Shown here: positions 37,860-48,880 of the stretch, piece after piece | Position numbering within the stretch: position 1 is the stretch's first letter | Layout of the letters: each line of letters begins with the position of its first letter | Assembly (NCBI GenBank): GCA_014338405.1 | Contig: JTDE01000127.1 | Span: 124,658-188,657 of the forward strand | Source: Paragonimus skrjabini miyazakii | Lineage: Eukaryota; Platyhelminthes; Trematoda; Plagiorchiida; Troglotrematidae | DNA: 64,000 nucleotides | Reading direction: 5' to 3' | The notes under the pieces: generated by a model | The model's input: only the letters and a program-made list of their open reading frames with translations | What the model was told of the DNA's origin: nothing | Database searches by the model: none | Translations under genes and position numbers: made by a program

Positions 37860-38960
37860 TTTAGGTAAACCATTGACTGCGGCACATTGCCATCTCGGAT
37901 AGCGTTTCTATCCAGCTGTTGGAGTGATCATGAGAATCCCATCCAGGCAGGCGACATCTACCTACTCTGCTCAGTGGAACAGTCAGGGTCTTCATGGGGT
38001 TTCACCCTACTGTTGATGGTCTCGGTATGCATTGCCCGGTGTGGTAAACGATCAGATGACCTACGGAGAACGTGACCTAACCATCGCAAGCTGTGCACCG
38101 TGAGTAGTTGACCAGTTGAACGCGCATATTAAACGTTCTAGAATACGCGCCGGCGAACAGCCGTATTGCTCACGAAATCAGTCCGTTTGGTGTGGGCCAA
38201 TTGGCGAAAACAACTATTGTCGAATACAGCAGGTCTGCTAACATCCTCGCTGCAAACGGGCCACGCTTCCGAACCATAGAGCAAAACAGAAGGTACACAA
38301 ACACTATGTATCCTTCCTTTCACCGATAGCCGGACGTCTTTTTGACACCAAAAGTGACGCAGCTTAGTAAAAGCAACTCGTGTCTTTACTATCCTCGCTG
38401 ATATTCCATTAGCGATATTAAAAGCTGACGAGATAGTGCTATTCAAGTATGTGTAAGTGTCCACAATCTCTCGCAGATCGTTTGCAATGAAGAGAGTAAA
38501 AAAGAATGTATTTTAGCAGCAGTTTCCATTTTGCGGGTGCGAGGAGCATTTCATATAAATCAGCCCGGTCAGTATGGCCTGTATGTTCTCGACAGAAGGG
38601 CTAACTAAGACTATGTCACCCGTATACTCCATGTTGGTCAACCTAGTTTCAGAAAGAAACTCAACGACGTGCACACTGGATCCATCGAGCTCCATTTCCA
38701 CAGTGTCGTAAATGACGAAATTGAACAGAGAGTAGACAACAAGAAAAGAACCCTATTATCTAATTGTAATTCACCCAAGATTTTGTCCTGAGTGCAAAAC
38801 TTTGAGATATTGTTGAGTAACGTTTTGACGAGGTCTGTTTTGTAACGCTTTGGCACGAAGATAAAATGGAGGTATTAATCGTTCCAACTGAGCGTTGCTC
38901 ACAACCGTCAATCCTTTCGAGTACGGCGGATATGTATTTGTAATACGCACATGACAATAC
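37860..38960 (-). mobile_element. RTE-like non-LTR retrotransposon, RT C-terminal half and tail
   Basis: Minus-strand frames show VPKRYKTDLVKTL near 38,850 (family: VPxKYvxlvkALY) and LFNFVIYDTVEMEL near 38,710. The motif C region reads NMEYTGDIVLV, where active elements have YADDIVLL, so one catalytic aspartate is gone. Then come IVDTYTYLNSTIS, ISARIVKTRVAF, TKLRHFW, DVRLSVKGR and SVLLYGSEAWPV, up to about 38,260. AVRRRVF ends that frame at 38,140, and LLTVHSLRWLGHVLRRSSDR near 38,080 is the conserved tail of the HRLRWLGHVLRM type. At least two frame changes and several stops are present. The catalytic loss and the stops mark a dead copy. With the endonuclease remnant at 7-8 kb it shows the family is present here in at least two pieces. 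Confidence 0.85.
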
Positions 38961-38969
38961 ACTCAGTAA

Positions 38970-41900
38970 TTTATCAGGGCATAACTCGTACGCACTGAAT
39001 ATTTCGTTTTTTTCTGTTAAAGTTCACTCTAGAAAAACGCTGATTATATAAAAAGATTATGAATTTGACGTAGTACCGTCAAAGTAACAAAAGTGTATAT
39101 TTTATTGTATACTCACTCATTTAATTAGACGTGGCGAAATAGGTTTACTGCTAAATTAAATTCCCGCAAGATAAAGGATAACTGGCGGATTGTTCGCTTT
39201 GGTACAACCATACAGAAGCTTGTGTTTACATCTTGTTACAAGACCGGATAGTGATTAGAATGGGTCTGAAGAAAGTGGATGTCTGCTGTCAGTAGATTTC
39301 CTACAGATTTTAAGATACGACTCAACCATAACGACGATAAAATCCAAATGTGCGATGCCACTGTAATTGGCCAGAGACCTTATAGGGTTGCTTAGGAACT
39401 TGAACCGCAAGGAACGAAAAACTGCAGCAGAACAGCATAACATATTTTGTAATGTGTGAGTTAATTCTTAGGATGCAGTGATAAAGAGTAGAAAATTATT
39501 TCGACTACGTAAAAGACGAGTCTTCTTACTTTTACGAAAATATTATTCACATGGGGAAACTAACACATATTGTACCATAAATTTATTCTCAATATTTACG
39601 TAATTGTCTGGGAACGGTGCACAGCTAGTGCGTAACTTCAAGATTCGTTAAATTTGGGTGTCGGTAACACGCGAGGGTGAAATATGAGCACATTCTGATG
39701 TACTCATAGACAGGTAGTGATTCATCAATCGATCGTTCGATGGAGACATACTATAGTGCAACAGAACCCAAGTGTCAGAAAGGCACCCCCAAAATAACGC
39801 TACTCATGTATTTGGAAAAGACGACTCTTTCTGGTTATAGCAGGTTCCATGTATAGACCGAGAAAATATAGTGTCAAGATAAATCACCAAGGTACACCAA
39901 ACGTAGTTGTCAAGTGCCAGAACACCACGTTGTTGAATAACGTGGGTTGTTCGTTGTTGGTTGGACGATGCTTGGAACAAACCGCTTATCCTTAACCTCC
40001 GAACTATTAGTGAGTAGCCATTAATTTAGTGTACTGATTGACTCATCATTCATGAAGCAGAAGCTTCGTCAGACAAGATGAATCAGTTACAAGTATGATG
40101 ATATCTAAGACGAACAAGACAAGCCTAGTTGTAAGGTTTGATTAAATGTCGTTCGATTCAAGCAGATGAGGGAAACATGGACTGATGGTTAAAGATTTTC
40201 ATTTAATGTTGACTGAATAAGATGACTTAGATCAGCATAAGCATCCAATGACTGTCCTAGCCATTACAAGCGTCCTAATGGTGATCAGCAGTGGTCTTGC
40301 GAGTGTAAGTTTCCCGATTACTTTCATTGTTGATGATGTGCTGACTGCTCGGCGTGACTCGGAATGCCCTTCTTGGGATATGGAGTTATCCGTGCAATCT
40401 TCTAGCAGTCAACGATTTTTTGTTACCAAAGATATTGTATAAACAAAGCAGTCAGTGGCCGAGGTAGCACTTCTGCGCAGTGTATAACCCTAATTGGAGT
40501 TAGCTCATTTGGTCTTGTTATTTTTTAACTTTGAAATCGATTGATAGTATACCACAGAGTACTGCATGTGTTTGCACGCACACCATTGCTTACACAATAT
40601 CGCTCAGTTTGTTGAGAACACAGACCGTACAGCGCAAAAAGCATTTTTCTTCGGTAGAGTTGTTTCTCCTTAGAGTGGAGATTTATCCATTTCATGAGAT
40701 CCGATCGAGTGAATTAGATAGCTTTCAAAGTGGATGTGAGCGCACGCTGTCCCATGCAGGCACAATATACTACATTTAGCTACTGCAGCCATTCTAAAGA
40801 GGTGTGTGCACTTGAGATACAAACACAGGATTCTACAAAAGACGAAAAAAAGTAGCCAGTGCTACGACATCCATTGTTTGTTACTGTGCAACGCTATGAC
40901 TACCTACAGGCTGGGTTGCTATCGGGCTGTGTAGTCTCGGATAATTGCCAAATGCTTGTGTTTTCGAAAGGAGCCCACTGGAAAGTCTATGGGAATGCGA
41001 CAGCTGCGATCAGTTGTGGGTGATGTTCAATCTATATGAAAAACTGATTTGTCAGAATGAAGGCACAACAGTGGGGTTAGCTGCTTTCACTCAGTTAGAC
41101 CACTTTTTCCTTCAGCGCCAACAGAATGCGGTGTTCCCTCGTGTGATTGTATGATTCATGCTGTAGCCAGACAGAGAAAATTTCAACAGTTCATTTCCAG
41201 CTGTAAGCAAGCACCACTAAACAGCATTTCACACTATAAGGATTTTTGCGATGCGACTTACAAACAATATGAAGAGAAGCCGGACTCAGACAGATCTGAC
41301 TGCCGTCTTGATTGTACCTGTGGGATGAAGCCTACTGTACTCAGTAATGACTGTTTTGCAAATGGTTCTAAGAGACCTGCTTTCTCGTGAGAGGAAAGTA
41401 TTACAGAAGTGTTGGACCCAGTAGAAGCGTTTTTTCCTGGGGGTTTCTTCTCGACGGCAAATCTGCGTTTTTATGTAAATTTGGTTACGCATTAATCTAC
41501 AATATACTCATATACTCACGTAATTCTTGACTGAATGAACAGTGGATATAGTCCCAGATAGTTTATCCTATGCCTTGCACCACTGTGTGTGGTTAACTTT
41601 TGTTTTGTTTCCATAAGCAGAGTGAATTAGTGTGGTACGAGTAATTGTGTCAAAAGATGATTAAATTTTAGCACCGGTTTACAGGTACGTTAAACCATCC
41701 TTCTATTCATTCTGTTCCTTTTTGTCGTCCTTTTTACGTAACATTACTGGTTTGTAATATATACAGCCCAGGTGTGATTAACAAGGTTATCGTAAGATAT
41801 CCAAGTTTATCTTCCGGTCACCCAGCTGTTCACACCCTGGTCTGGCTATCTTAAGAATATGTGGTGGACTGACTTGTAAGGCAGGTAACCTCGATCTGAA

Positions 41901-42250
41901 ACTTTGCGCATTACACTTTCAACTCAACTTAAATGTCTACGCTTGAGAAAGTCCAACTGCCTTAAAAAGCCAGTAATCTTCCATAAATGCAAACTTGACC
42001 TGAAGTGGATGTTTTTCAAAAAGACGACATGATAATCGCATCTTAACGACCCTGTCTGCAATCCGATTTGTCTTACACCGTTCTGCAGAGGAGGATAGAA
42101 AGAAATACAGGCAAATTTACTGCAACTTCGGCTTCGCTGATTCATTCGCGGCTTGAACAACCCTTCGCGGACAAACAGAATATTTAGTGTAAACAGACAT
42201 TCTGTTCACTCCTGCCCCAGTCAATCTGTCAAGGTATAATCAAATCCCAA
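38970..42250. other. no recognised gene apart from a SINE copy
   Basis: Except for the SINE piece at 40,905-41,050, no family is seen. A cysteine-containing frame at 41,151-41,390 (plus) looks mildly coding-like but has no known motif. Confidence 0.3.
40905..41050 (+). repeat. hammerhead-SINE family, body copy C
   Basis: AATGCTTGTGTTTTCGAAAGGAGCCCACTGGAAAGTC and the following CTGCGATCAGTTGTGGGTGATGTTCAATCTATATGAAAA track the body of the copy at 57.07-57.33 kb (AGTGCTTCCATTTGAAAGTAGGCGACCAGAAAGTC, CTGCGATCAACTGTAGGTAATGTTCAATCCATATGAAAA). It has about ten extra bases between the two blocks, also present in the 47.4-kb copy. The hammerhead core upstream is too worn to read. Confidence 0.65.
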
Positions 42251-42254
42251 TTAT

Positions 42255-42600
42255 TCACGGTTGAATGGTCAGGGACCCTCTCAGACTAAGAGTGGCGTGC
42301 AGAATACCACAGGCTCCCTGTTCATACTCGTCGATGCTGCTGTGGGTGTTGTTGAGATTGTTGCAGTTTTTGTTGTGGCATCGATGGTTACCGTTGTCTG
42401 TTGAGCAGTGTGGGTATGTGTGTTCACCTGCTCCAGTCGGGCGGGTGGCGGGACGAGCGTGAGCTGCTATTTAATGTGGATGCGTACTGCTGGTAATGAC
42501 AAAAGGCGAACGTTCCTTGTTGGACCAATCGGAACCTGCAACACCCTCCGTTACATTTACATCGACATCCACAGGCACACACACACGCTCTCACGTGTAT
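42255..42600. other. compositionally distinct block, Thr-rich on translation
   Basis: This block is richer in G and C than its surroundings. On the minus strand one frame reads a threonine-rich low-complexity stretch (TTVTIDATTKTATISTTPTA) and another is also open. On the plus strand 42,496-42,600 reads a similar T/S-rich stretch. A short CA repeat lies at 42,576-42,586. It could be a fragment of a low-complexity linker or the 5' part of an unidentified element. I cannot name it. Confidence 0.3.
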
Positions 42601-44818
42601 TTTTTAGTTATTTTGGCTGTGGAAGATGAACAGTTTATCGTTCACACCAATGATAACAGTGCTTCTATGGTCATCATTCATGCCATCAAACTTTGCGGTT
42701 CTGTTTGCAGCTATAAAAACCCGAGACAGCTTAATGCACGAAAATCCTCTAGTCAGTGGAAATTACTATATTTTTAATACCTTGCACTGAACCTGACCAA
42801 TTAATCCGCAATCATTTAGCAAGGTTGTGGGTCCACGAAGGGAAGTACGACGAACAATTAACGTAATTCGTAGCAACAGGATATGACTTGGTGAGTGCAC
42901 AATGATTTCCACAGTTTCCCATCCCCAGAGTGATGATGTTTCACAATCTGACGTAATTGTCGCAAAAATTGCAATTGAGCTATGACACTCTAGTGCTATA
43001 TGAGTTTAGACTAAACCTCAGTTGACCTGAATGATTAACCACTCGCACACTTTATTGCCAGTTTATGACGTATATATTTGAAATAACGTCTTTGGGCTGT
43101 TTCGTAGTATGCGACAGTCCCGCCCATACACAGTATTTAATTTCAAAATTTCAGTTGCTACATCAGTTAACAAGCAACTAGTCCATCTCGTTATTAATAT
43201 TTGTTGTTCATATTCGTCACACTAGCTCCACAATACTACGTGCAGCACAGATACAGAACTATGAGTTTGGTAGTTTTTGTCAAATTTCAGTGGGACAGAA
43301 TATGAGTAAAATTTACTGTTATACTTATAGGCATCAAAAAGTGTTAACAGATTAACTTGAAAAATATATGCGGTCTGTGTTCGGGTGATGTTTTTACTTC
43401 ATTCGCTACATTGTGCAAAAATAACAGTTTAGCTGGGTTGTTTTTGAAGAAACTTTCATCGACAACTGGTCCACAAAGGTGATTCTGAGTGGAGTTTTGA
43501 GTAGCGGTCGATCAGCACACTGATTTTAGCTCCAGTTGTTTATTTATTATAGTTGTTCACGATCCTCGAGCTTGAAACATGCGGTATCAAACTTTTACAA
43601 TGTGCTTGCATCTAACTTTTTTTTATTGGACGCCATCGGGATAGAACAATTTAAAAGCAATGAAATTCCTGTCCTATCATTGTGAACCCAAATTTAATTG
43701 TTGCTTGACCTCCGTCATTAAAATGCGACATGTAACATTAGGTTTGTAATCAAAACAAAAACAAGTTCTCTTTGGTAGTATCACTGAAACGTTGGTAGCA
43801 GGATCATTTCAGCCAGATAGTTAAGACCCAAACATCCACGTGCATTTTATTAAAGCTGAGTCCGAGGATAATTTTCACATCCAAATCAGCTCATCCACAT
43901 AGTTCAAACAACACTTACATAAATAATTTTTAGTAACATGCTTCAAGGTGCACATTCATTTTTTGGTACAAGGATGTAAGCCGTCACATCATTTGTTAGA
44001 AAACTCTAAAAGTAAATATATCCAACAAATAATTTCCAGTTCAAACCAACAGTTCGGGAATAAGACAACGTCAAGAATCACTTGCAACACTTCAAGTGTC
44101 GGCCACCTCAAAATGAATCCTTCTATACTACTGTCTCATTTTCTGTGATATCCGAAGTAGACTGTTTTTGTGCATTTATCTCCCTTTAAAAGTTTGTTTA
44201 TGAAACAAACCAACACAGGTTACTCATCAGTTAATATTTATTATTGACAGACACTTTATAGTACACCGTAATGCATGCTTGTCTCGCCGATCCAGAGTGC
44301 TGTGTTGACAAAGACTGCGGTGCTTTAAAACAAAATCATTCAGACAGGCCAAGTAGGATTCGCTAAAGACTGGACATCAAACGCAGTATTGCAGATCGCA
44401 GTATTAATTGTATTGGAACGTATATGTAATGAGGTTTAGTTCCTTACTTTTTATAACTGCAACTCTCCGTATTCTGAGGATGGAAGAAAAGATTTAGGAA
44501 AAGAACTTTAAAACCAAGAGCACTCTGCTACCTCATGGGTTCGTTATGACCTCCTCTGCGCTATACAGTATGAACAAGAAGCTTTCAGTTTTTCTCAGAA
44601 ACTTGGTACAGGTTTGAGTACATTTATTACTCATAGATGCAACCAAACTCCGGAATCAAAGACCGGCCCACCGCCCCTTGAGCTCGACAGGGCTTCACCG
44701 CCTAATGAGTCACATGCTTTAGTTACTGGTTCCAGTTAGGATCTGCGGAGAGACCATCCATCTCGTTAACTTACAGGCTGCTGAGTCAATGTCCAGTAGT
44801 GGGGTGCCTCAAGGAAAC
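42601..44818. other. no recognised gene
   Basis: Nothing is identifiable except a stretch at 44,195-44,250 (TATGAAACAAACCAACACAGGTTACTCATCAG), which weakly resembles the 3' tail of the hammerhead-SINE family (TATGAAAACCAAAAT..CTACTACTCATCAG). Confidence 0.3.
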
Positions 44819-44974
44819 TCAAGAGTAGCTTATTAAATTATGCCAGCTTAATGTGAAATTCCACTTAAGAGAATTGTGGAGAATGTAACGTAAAATCTGT
44901 TGTGGAAAGTTTTCAATTTGACAAAATGTACCAGCTACAGTGAATTTATTTTGATGCTGGCTAACCTGCGGCAC
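44819..44974 (-). CDS. candidate terminal exon, unrecognised protein
   Basis: A good 3' splice site (TAACTTTATTCTTTCAG, then GTG at 44,974) opens a phase-0 frame of 51 codons that ends with TGA at 44,819-44,821. The translation contains FTVAGTFCQIENFPQQILRY, a protein-like composition. Only phase 0 is open through the segment. The same frame stays open 5' of the acceptor to 45,208, so the splice site may be fortuitous and the whole a longer decayed ORF. No family is recognised. Confidence 0.25.
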   Translation of the reverse strand: MPQVSQHQNKFTVAGTFCQIENFPQQILRYILHNSLKWNFTLSWHNLISYS

Positions 44975-45208
44975 CTGAAAGAATAAAGTTAGTTTATCCA
45001 ATAAGTCACTAAACCTAGGGTGATCATACCAGTCGACATATGACAGTTGGCGAGTTGTTGGAAAGATGTCCCCAGATCCTAGTACTTCTTTGGTACATTC
45101 AGTCAGATGATTTTGAACACTGCTGTGGAATGAATGTTGCAACAGTACACCAGAATTATTACGTCCAATCTTGCATCGCAGCTGACGCATCAGGAATGAA
45201 TTGGGCAT

Positions 45209-47163
45209 CAGATATTAACAGTAAGCATAATATGAGTATACGTATCAGTATTTACAAGCCTAAAATGGGATATGACTTAATAGAGCTGTTTTTATCTCTC
45301 TTGAAAAGAAATGTATTATCTAATGTGCGATCGCAAGAATTCAAAATGTCTGTGTTCTTGTCGTGAATACCTGGCGGCTGACTATTTTCACTAGTTTATA
45401 GCGAACCGTTTCTTCCGTATACAATTTGATGGACAAACTGTAAAGCATATGTTCAAAACTCCACCGACATCGGAGATCTCATGGGAATTTTCTGGGAGAT
45501 TCGTCCAAGTTATGAGTTGACTGAAGTTTGAATGTTGTCCTGTGAGTCGATTTAAGTTGAATTAATTAGCTTTAAATTACTAATGAAGTCCTTAGTAGGA
45601 ACGTGGGTGAATTGGTTTTGATGCCACAGCTGACAAAACGTGACTGTCCACTCTCCTCCTCGGAATTATTCAGAGATGTTAGCTGAGTGTAAACAGCGAG
45701 ACAGCTAACAATCCCTACGACATAACTTAAAGTTTTACCTTACATGTTTATTATGATTATATGCGCATATTCAGAAACGTTATACAAGTCGTGTTGAATA
45801 GAATGTGCTGAACCTGGTTCAGCAGAATTAATCACACGGTTAATTATAGCCAAGTTTGCAATCCTTGGACTCGATATGCCTCCACTTGTTTTTTTAATAT
45901 TTTCGTGTTTTCATGGTGTCAAACTGTGGCCAGTATTGTGTAAAACAGAATGCTTTATAACTTACATACATGGTGATACAACCCAATACAAAAATCCTGT
46001 TAAGTTTGTTTAATGAACAGTTAACTTGTAGTTATGCTATGGGGTGAAGCATCTGTGTGATATCATCCTCCAGAATCACAAGGGGTTTATGAAAAAAATT
46101 TCCTTGGAAACTTGTTCTAGCTAGCGTCGACCAACAAATTGAATGAACATAGAATTTTAGAGGCATTTGTGAGCGACCGTAAAAATTAACTTACATTCAC
46201 CAGTGGAATATATCATATCAATCACTGCCCACTTGCACGCATAAGTGGACACTATAAATTACGGCATTTTTAATGGTTCGAACACAGCTTTTGTTGGCTT
46301 CTTTTGCTCGACAAAACAACTTAACCAAAGCCTTTAGCAGACAATTAATTTTGGATTTGAGTTAAAACATGACAACTGTACAACGATCACAGCTACGGTA
46401 GCCACCTGGCGCTATTTATTTCTTTTCGCATGTTGCAAACAACTCCAGCCACAGTCTTAACTTTACCTGCGTTAATAATCATACGAATCGGTTCACTGAA
46501 CGGTAACGTTGTGCTGTAGTTTTGTACCTCTGTAGGCGATAACCTGTGCACAATAAACAGAAATACGCGGATGATTTGGGTGAGGAATTTGTGAAAATGG
46601 TCTTACAACTGCACATTTATCTCTTGACAAATGTATGGAATGTTTTTTATATTAACTATCAACTAATGGTCATAAGTAGATGTTTATCTGGAAGACCCAT
46701 TTGCAAATGGGTTCTGAGATACACTGCACATGAACTGTGATCACATTTTGTTCCGCTGTTGTAAAGCGGTGTGACATTTGTGAGTAAGTAACTTATGAAT
46801 GAATGAGGTGTGAATGCCTTTGACCAAGTCTCCTTTAGACAAAGTAAGAAAATGTTTGCGGATTAGTGATGACATATGTTTGACGCCGACCATGAATTCT
46901 TAATTTAAAACTGCATATAAAGAATCGGTTAACTGCAACTTAAACTGGACACCACTCACACTCGACTTAAGTCTTCGCATTTAGATGAACCTTCCAGCTA
47001 GCCCACTTTAAAAGAAGCATTTGAGCTCGTCAGTTGTACACATCCTCGTGCTTGTTAGACCAATGTGTTGACCACGATGCCAGTAACCTCGCAACTAATA
47101 ACCTTCCTAGTTAAGTTAAGATTACCATCTTTAGCTGAGCAGTCTGAAACAACCTGAAATACT
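45209..47163. other. no recognised gene
   Basis: Short frames only. A plus-strand frame at 46,546-46,740 contains KYADD but lacks every other reverse-transcriptase landmark. Confidence 0.35.
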
Positions 47164-47369
47164 CTAAATCCTTGAACATTCATTTAACATATAAGTCACG
47201 CTCAGTAGGCCAAGTAAAATCAATAACTTAAAACTATCCAACATCACAGGATTATCGATTAGATTGAACCCGGTGATTCCGTTTATTTTCCTTTCATAAC
47301 CATCGTAAGGATGAACACTGGTAACACGAAGTTGTGGCTGAGCGTTCGGATATAGACATTCGACCATGT
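47164..47369 (-). CDS. candidate coding segment with a C-terminal hydrophobic helix
   Basis: The minus strand after an acceptor-like ACTTGACAATAG is open to a TAG at 47,164-47,166. The start has a polar, prolines-and-tyrosines stretch. Near the end, SFKLLILLGLLSVTYML would make one membrane helix. An ATG lies two bases into the segment. It might be a terminal exon with a tail anchor, or chance; I recognise no family and find no partner exon. Confidence 0.2.
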
Positions 47370-47404
47370 CTATTGTCAAGTTGTTGACAGTGTGATCAAA
47401 ATAC

Positions 47405-47570
47405 TGGTGTCACAATCACCAGGGTCGAAATGAAAATTCCGGTCCGAGCGGCATTATGCAATACTGACGAGTCCTATTACTTTTTTGAAGTTGGCTAGCT
47501 GGAAAGCTCATCTGAATGCGAAGGCTGCAATAAAGTGTGGCTGGTATTCCAGTTGTACTAATTTATATCT
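47405..47570 (+). repeat. hammerhead-SINE family, copy D with truncated ribozyme core
   Basis: TATGCAATACTGACGAGTCC (47,456-47,475) aligns with TATGCACTACTGACGAGCTC of the 57-kb copy. It keeps the CTGACGA core at 47,464-47,470. The 3' half of the ribozyme (GAAA and the GTC cleavage triplet) is deleted. The body then continues CTGGAAAGCTCATCTGAATGCG...GGCTGCAATAAAGTGTGG, matching copy C. A worn tRNA-like stretch (GGTCGAAATGAAAATTCCGG) precedes it. Confidence 0.6.
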
Positions 47571-47756
47571 TCAACCCTATATTTATTTTCATTTTTGTTC
47601 TCATTGTTTACCTATTGCTTTTGAACAGACATTCCTCTTGGTAAGTTGAACTAGTTGGCGATCATGAGTAGAGACCACCAGAATGGAGAAAAGTATAAAT
47701 GATGTGAGTAAAATCGATGGCTGTGATCGCTCTTTCATATGGTAAACCGTTTTGGA

Positions 47757-47990
47757 TCATTCAGGCTTATTTGCATTGACAGCTGGGAGACCGTACTTTT
47801 GTACTAGACCAAATAATAGTACTTTTTCTCTCGCAGTTAGCAGACAGTTCATCAACTTTATTTGACCAACCGTACCGATTTCGGTTGCAATCCATTTTTC
47901 ACAAGCCGTCAGTTTGTAGCATTGGCCTGGTGGTAAACGTAACCTTCCATATAGCGGGGCAGTAATATGAGTAACTGCTGCCTGCTCGCA
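47757..47990 (-). other. coding-like segment, unrecognised
   Basis: A minus-strand frame reads PGQCYKLTACEKWIA, then IKLMNCLLTAREKVLLFGL and VQKYGLP before a TGA at 47,757-47,759. The balanced, helical composition looks like real protein. An acceptor-like ACGTTTACCACCAG lies about 70 bases into it. No consensus donor precedes the stop. I cannot place it in a family. Confidence 0.2.
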
Positions 47991-48562
47991 ATTCAATCAC
48001 ACGGTTATACCCAATTATACAATGTAGAGGTCGCACTTACCATCAAGAGAGTTGGCCAGTCTATTTTTCTGACGTACAGATTTATATTTTTCATTCATAC
48101 ATTTCACTGGTCACCGGAAGATGCAGAAGGTTCACATTGTACGAAAAGACATCCGTGACGTATGTACAAGTAAATCAAATCAAATAAGTCCTCTCATGTG
48201 GTTGCGATTTAGGGAAACAATGTCAAATGAAATCTATTGTTTTTTGTAGTGCTCTTTATCCCACACGAGACAATGACTGTATTTATTACAGACAGTGTAA
48301 ACCAACCGGTGGTGTCATGTCACAGCGCATCAGTGATTGTAGTAATGTTGTGGATATAACTAGGATTACTCATTTATAAAAGGAAGGGGAACTAGGAGAT
48401 GTAGGTCTAGATACAACAATAAATGTTACATATTTTCACAAGTAGATCGTGACTGTCAAACTCAGTAACTAGCACATATCTGTGTTGATTCGATAAAACT
48501 TGAAAGAAACTTTCAAGTGGCTTATTCTTACACGGTTTACTTTCTCCCTCTTTTGATTACAG

Positions 48563-48855
48563 CCGGTGAACCGATTCACAGACTATCTTTTGGAAATCGA
48601 CAAAGTTCAGCAGGGGCAACTGTGCACTAGGTAGTCAGTATTCAGTTGTTACGTATGCAACTCTGCCAATGGGAAAGGTTACGCCGGCACCGACTGGATT
48701 AATGAGGATCTTGTGACATTTCTGTTAAACATGATGCATACAATGATCAGTCTGATGCTGCGATTGGGAAGATCCACCGTTACAAACAGGAATGGCTCAA
48801 GTATGGCGACGCTTGTGTTGGTGATTCTTCCTTTAATTGGACAGTTGATCAAATC
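48563..48855 (+). pseudogene. coding-like segment behind a strong acceptor, unrecognised
   Basis: The acceptor TTTCTCCCTCTTTTGATTACAG (48,541-48,562) is the best polypyrimidine tract I saw. The next 68 bases read PVNRFTDYLLEIDKVQQGQL and end at a TAG. The same frame resumes after the stop with CYVCNSANGKGYAGTDWINE. The most protein-like reading then shifts by one frame to DAAIGKIHRYKQEWLKYGDA near 48,770. One stop plus one frame change suggests a decayed exon or element ORF rather than a working gene. No family is recognised. Confidence 0.25.
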
Positions 48856-48880
48856 ACGTGAGTGTTATGGTCTAACATAA

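Noticed and set aside
37887..38075. Plus-strand ORF over the RTE tail
   Set aside because: It is the antisense shadow of the conserved RTE C-terminal tail read on the minus strand.
45040..45366. Plus-strand frame that briefly recalls the start of an ISXO2/Merlin-type transposase
   Set aside because: No DDE residues or the following VEIDE-like segment; the antisense frame is equally open.
46546..46740. Open frame containing KYADD, suggestive of reverse transcriptase motif C
   Set aside because: The residues after YADD are charged (LGEEFVKM) instead of hydrophobic, and no other RT motif is found in any frame for several hundred bases.
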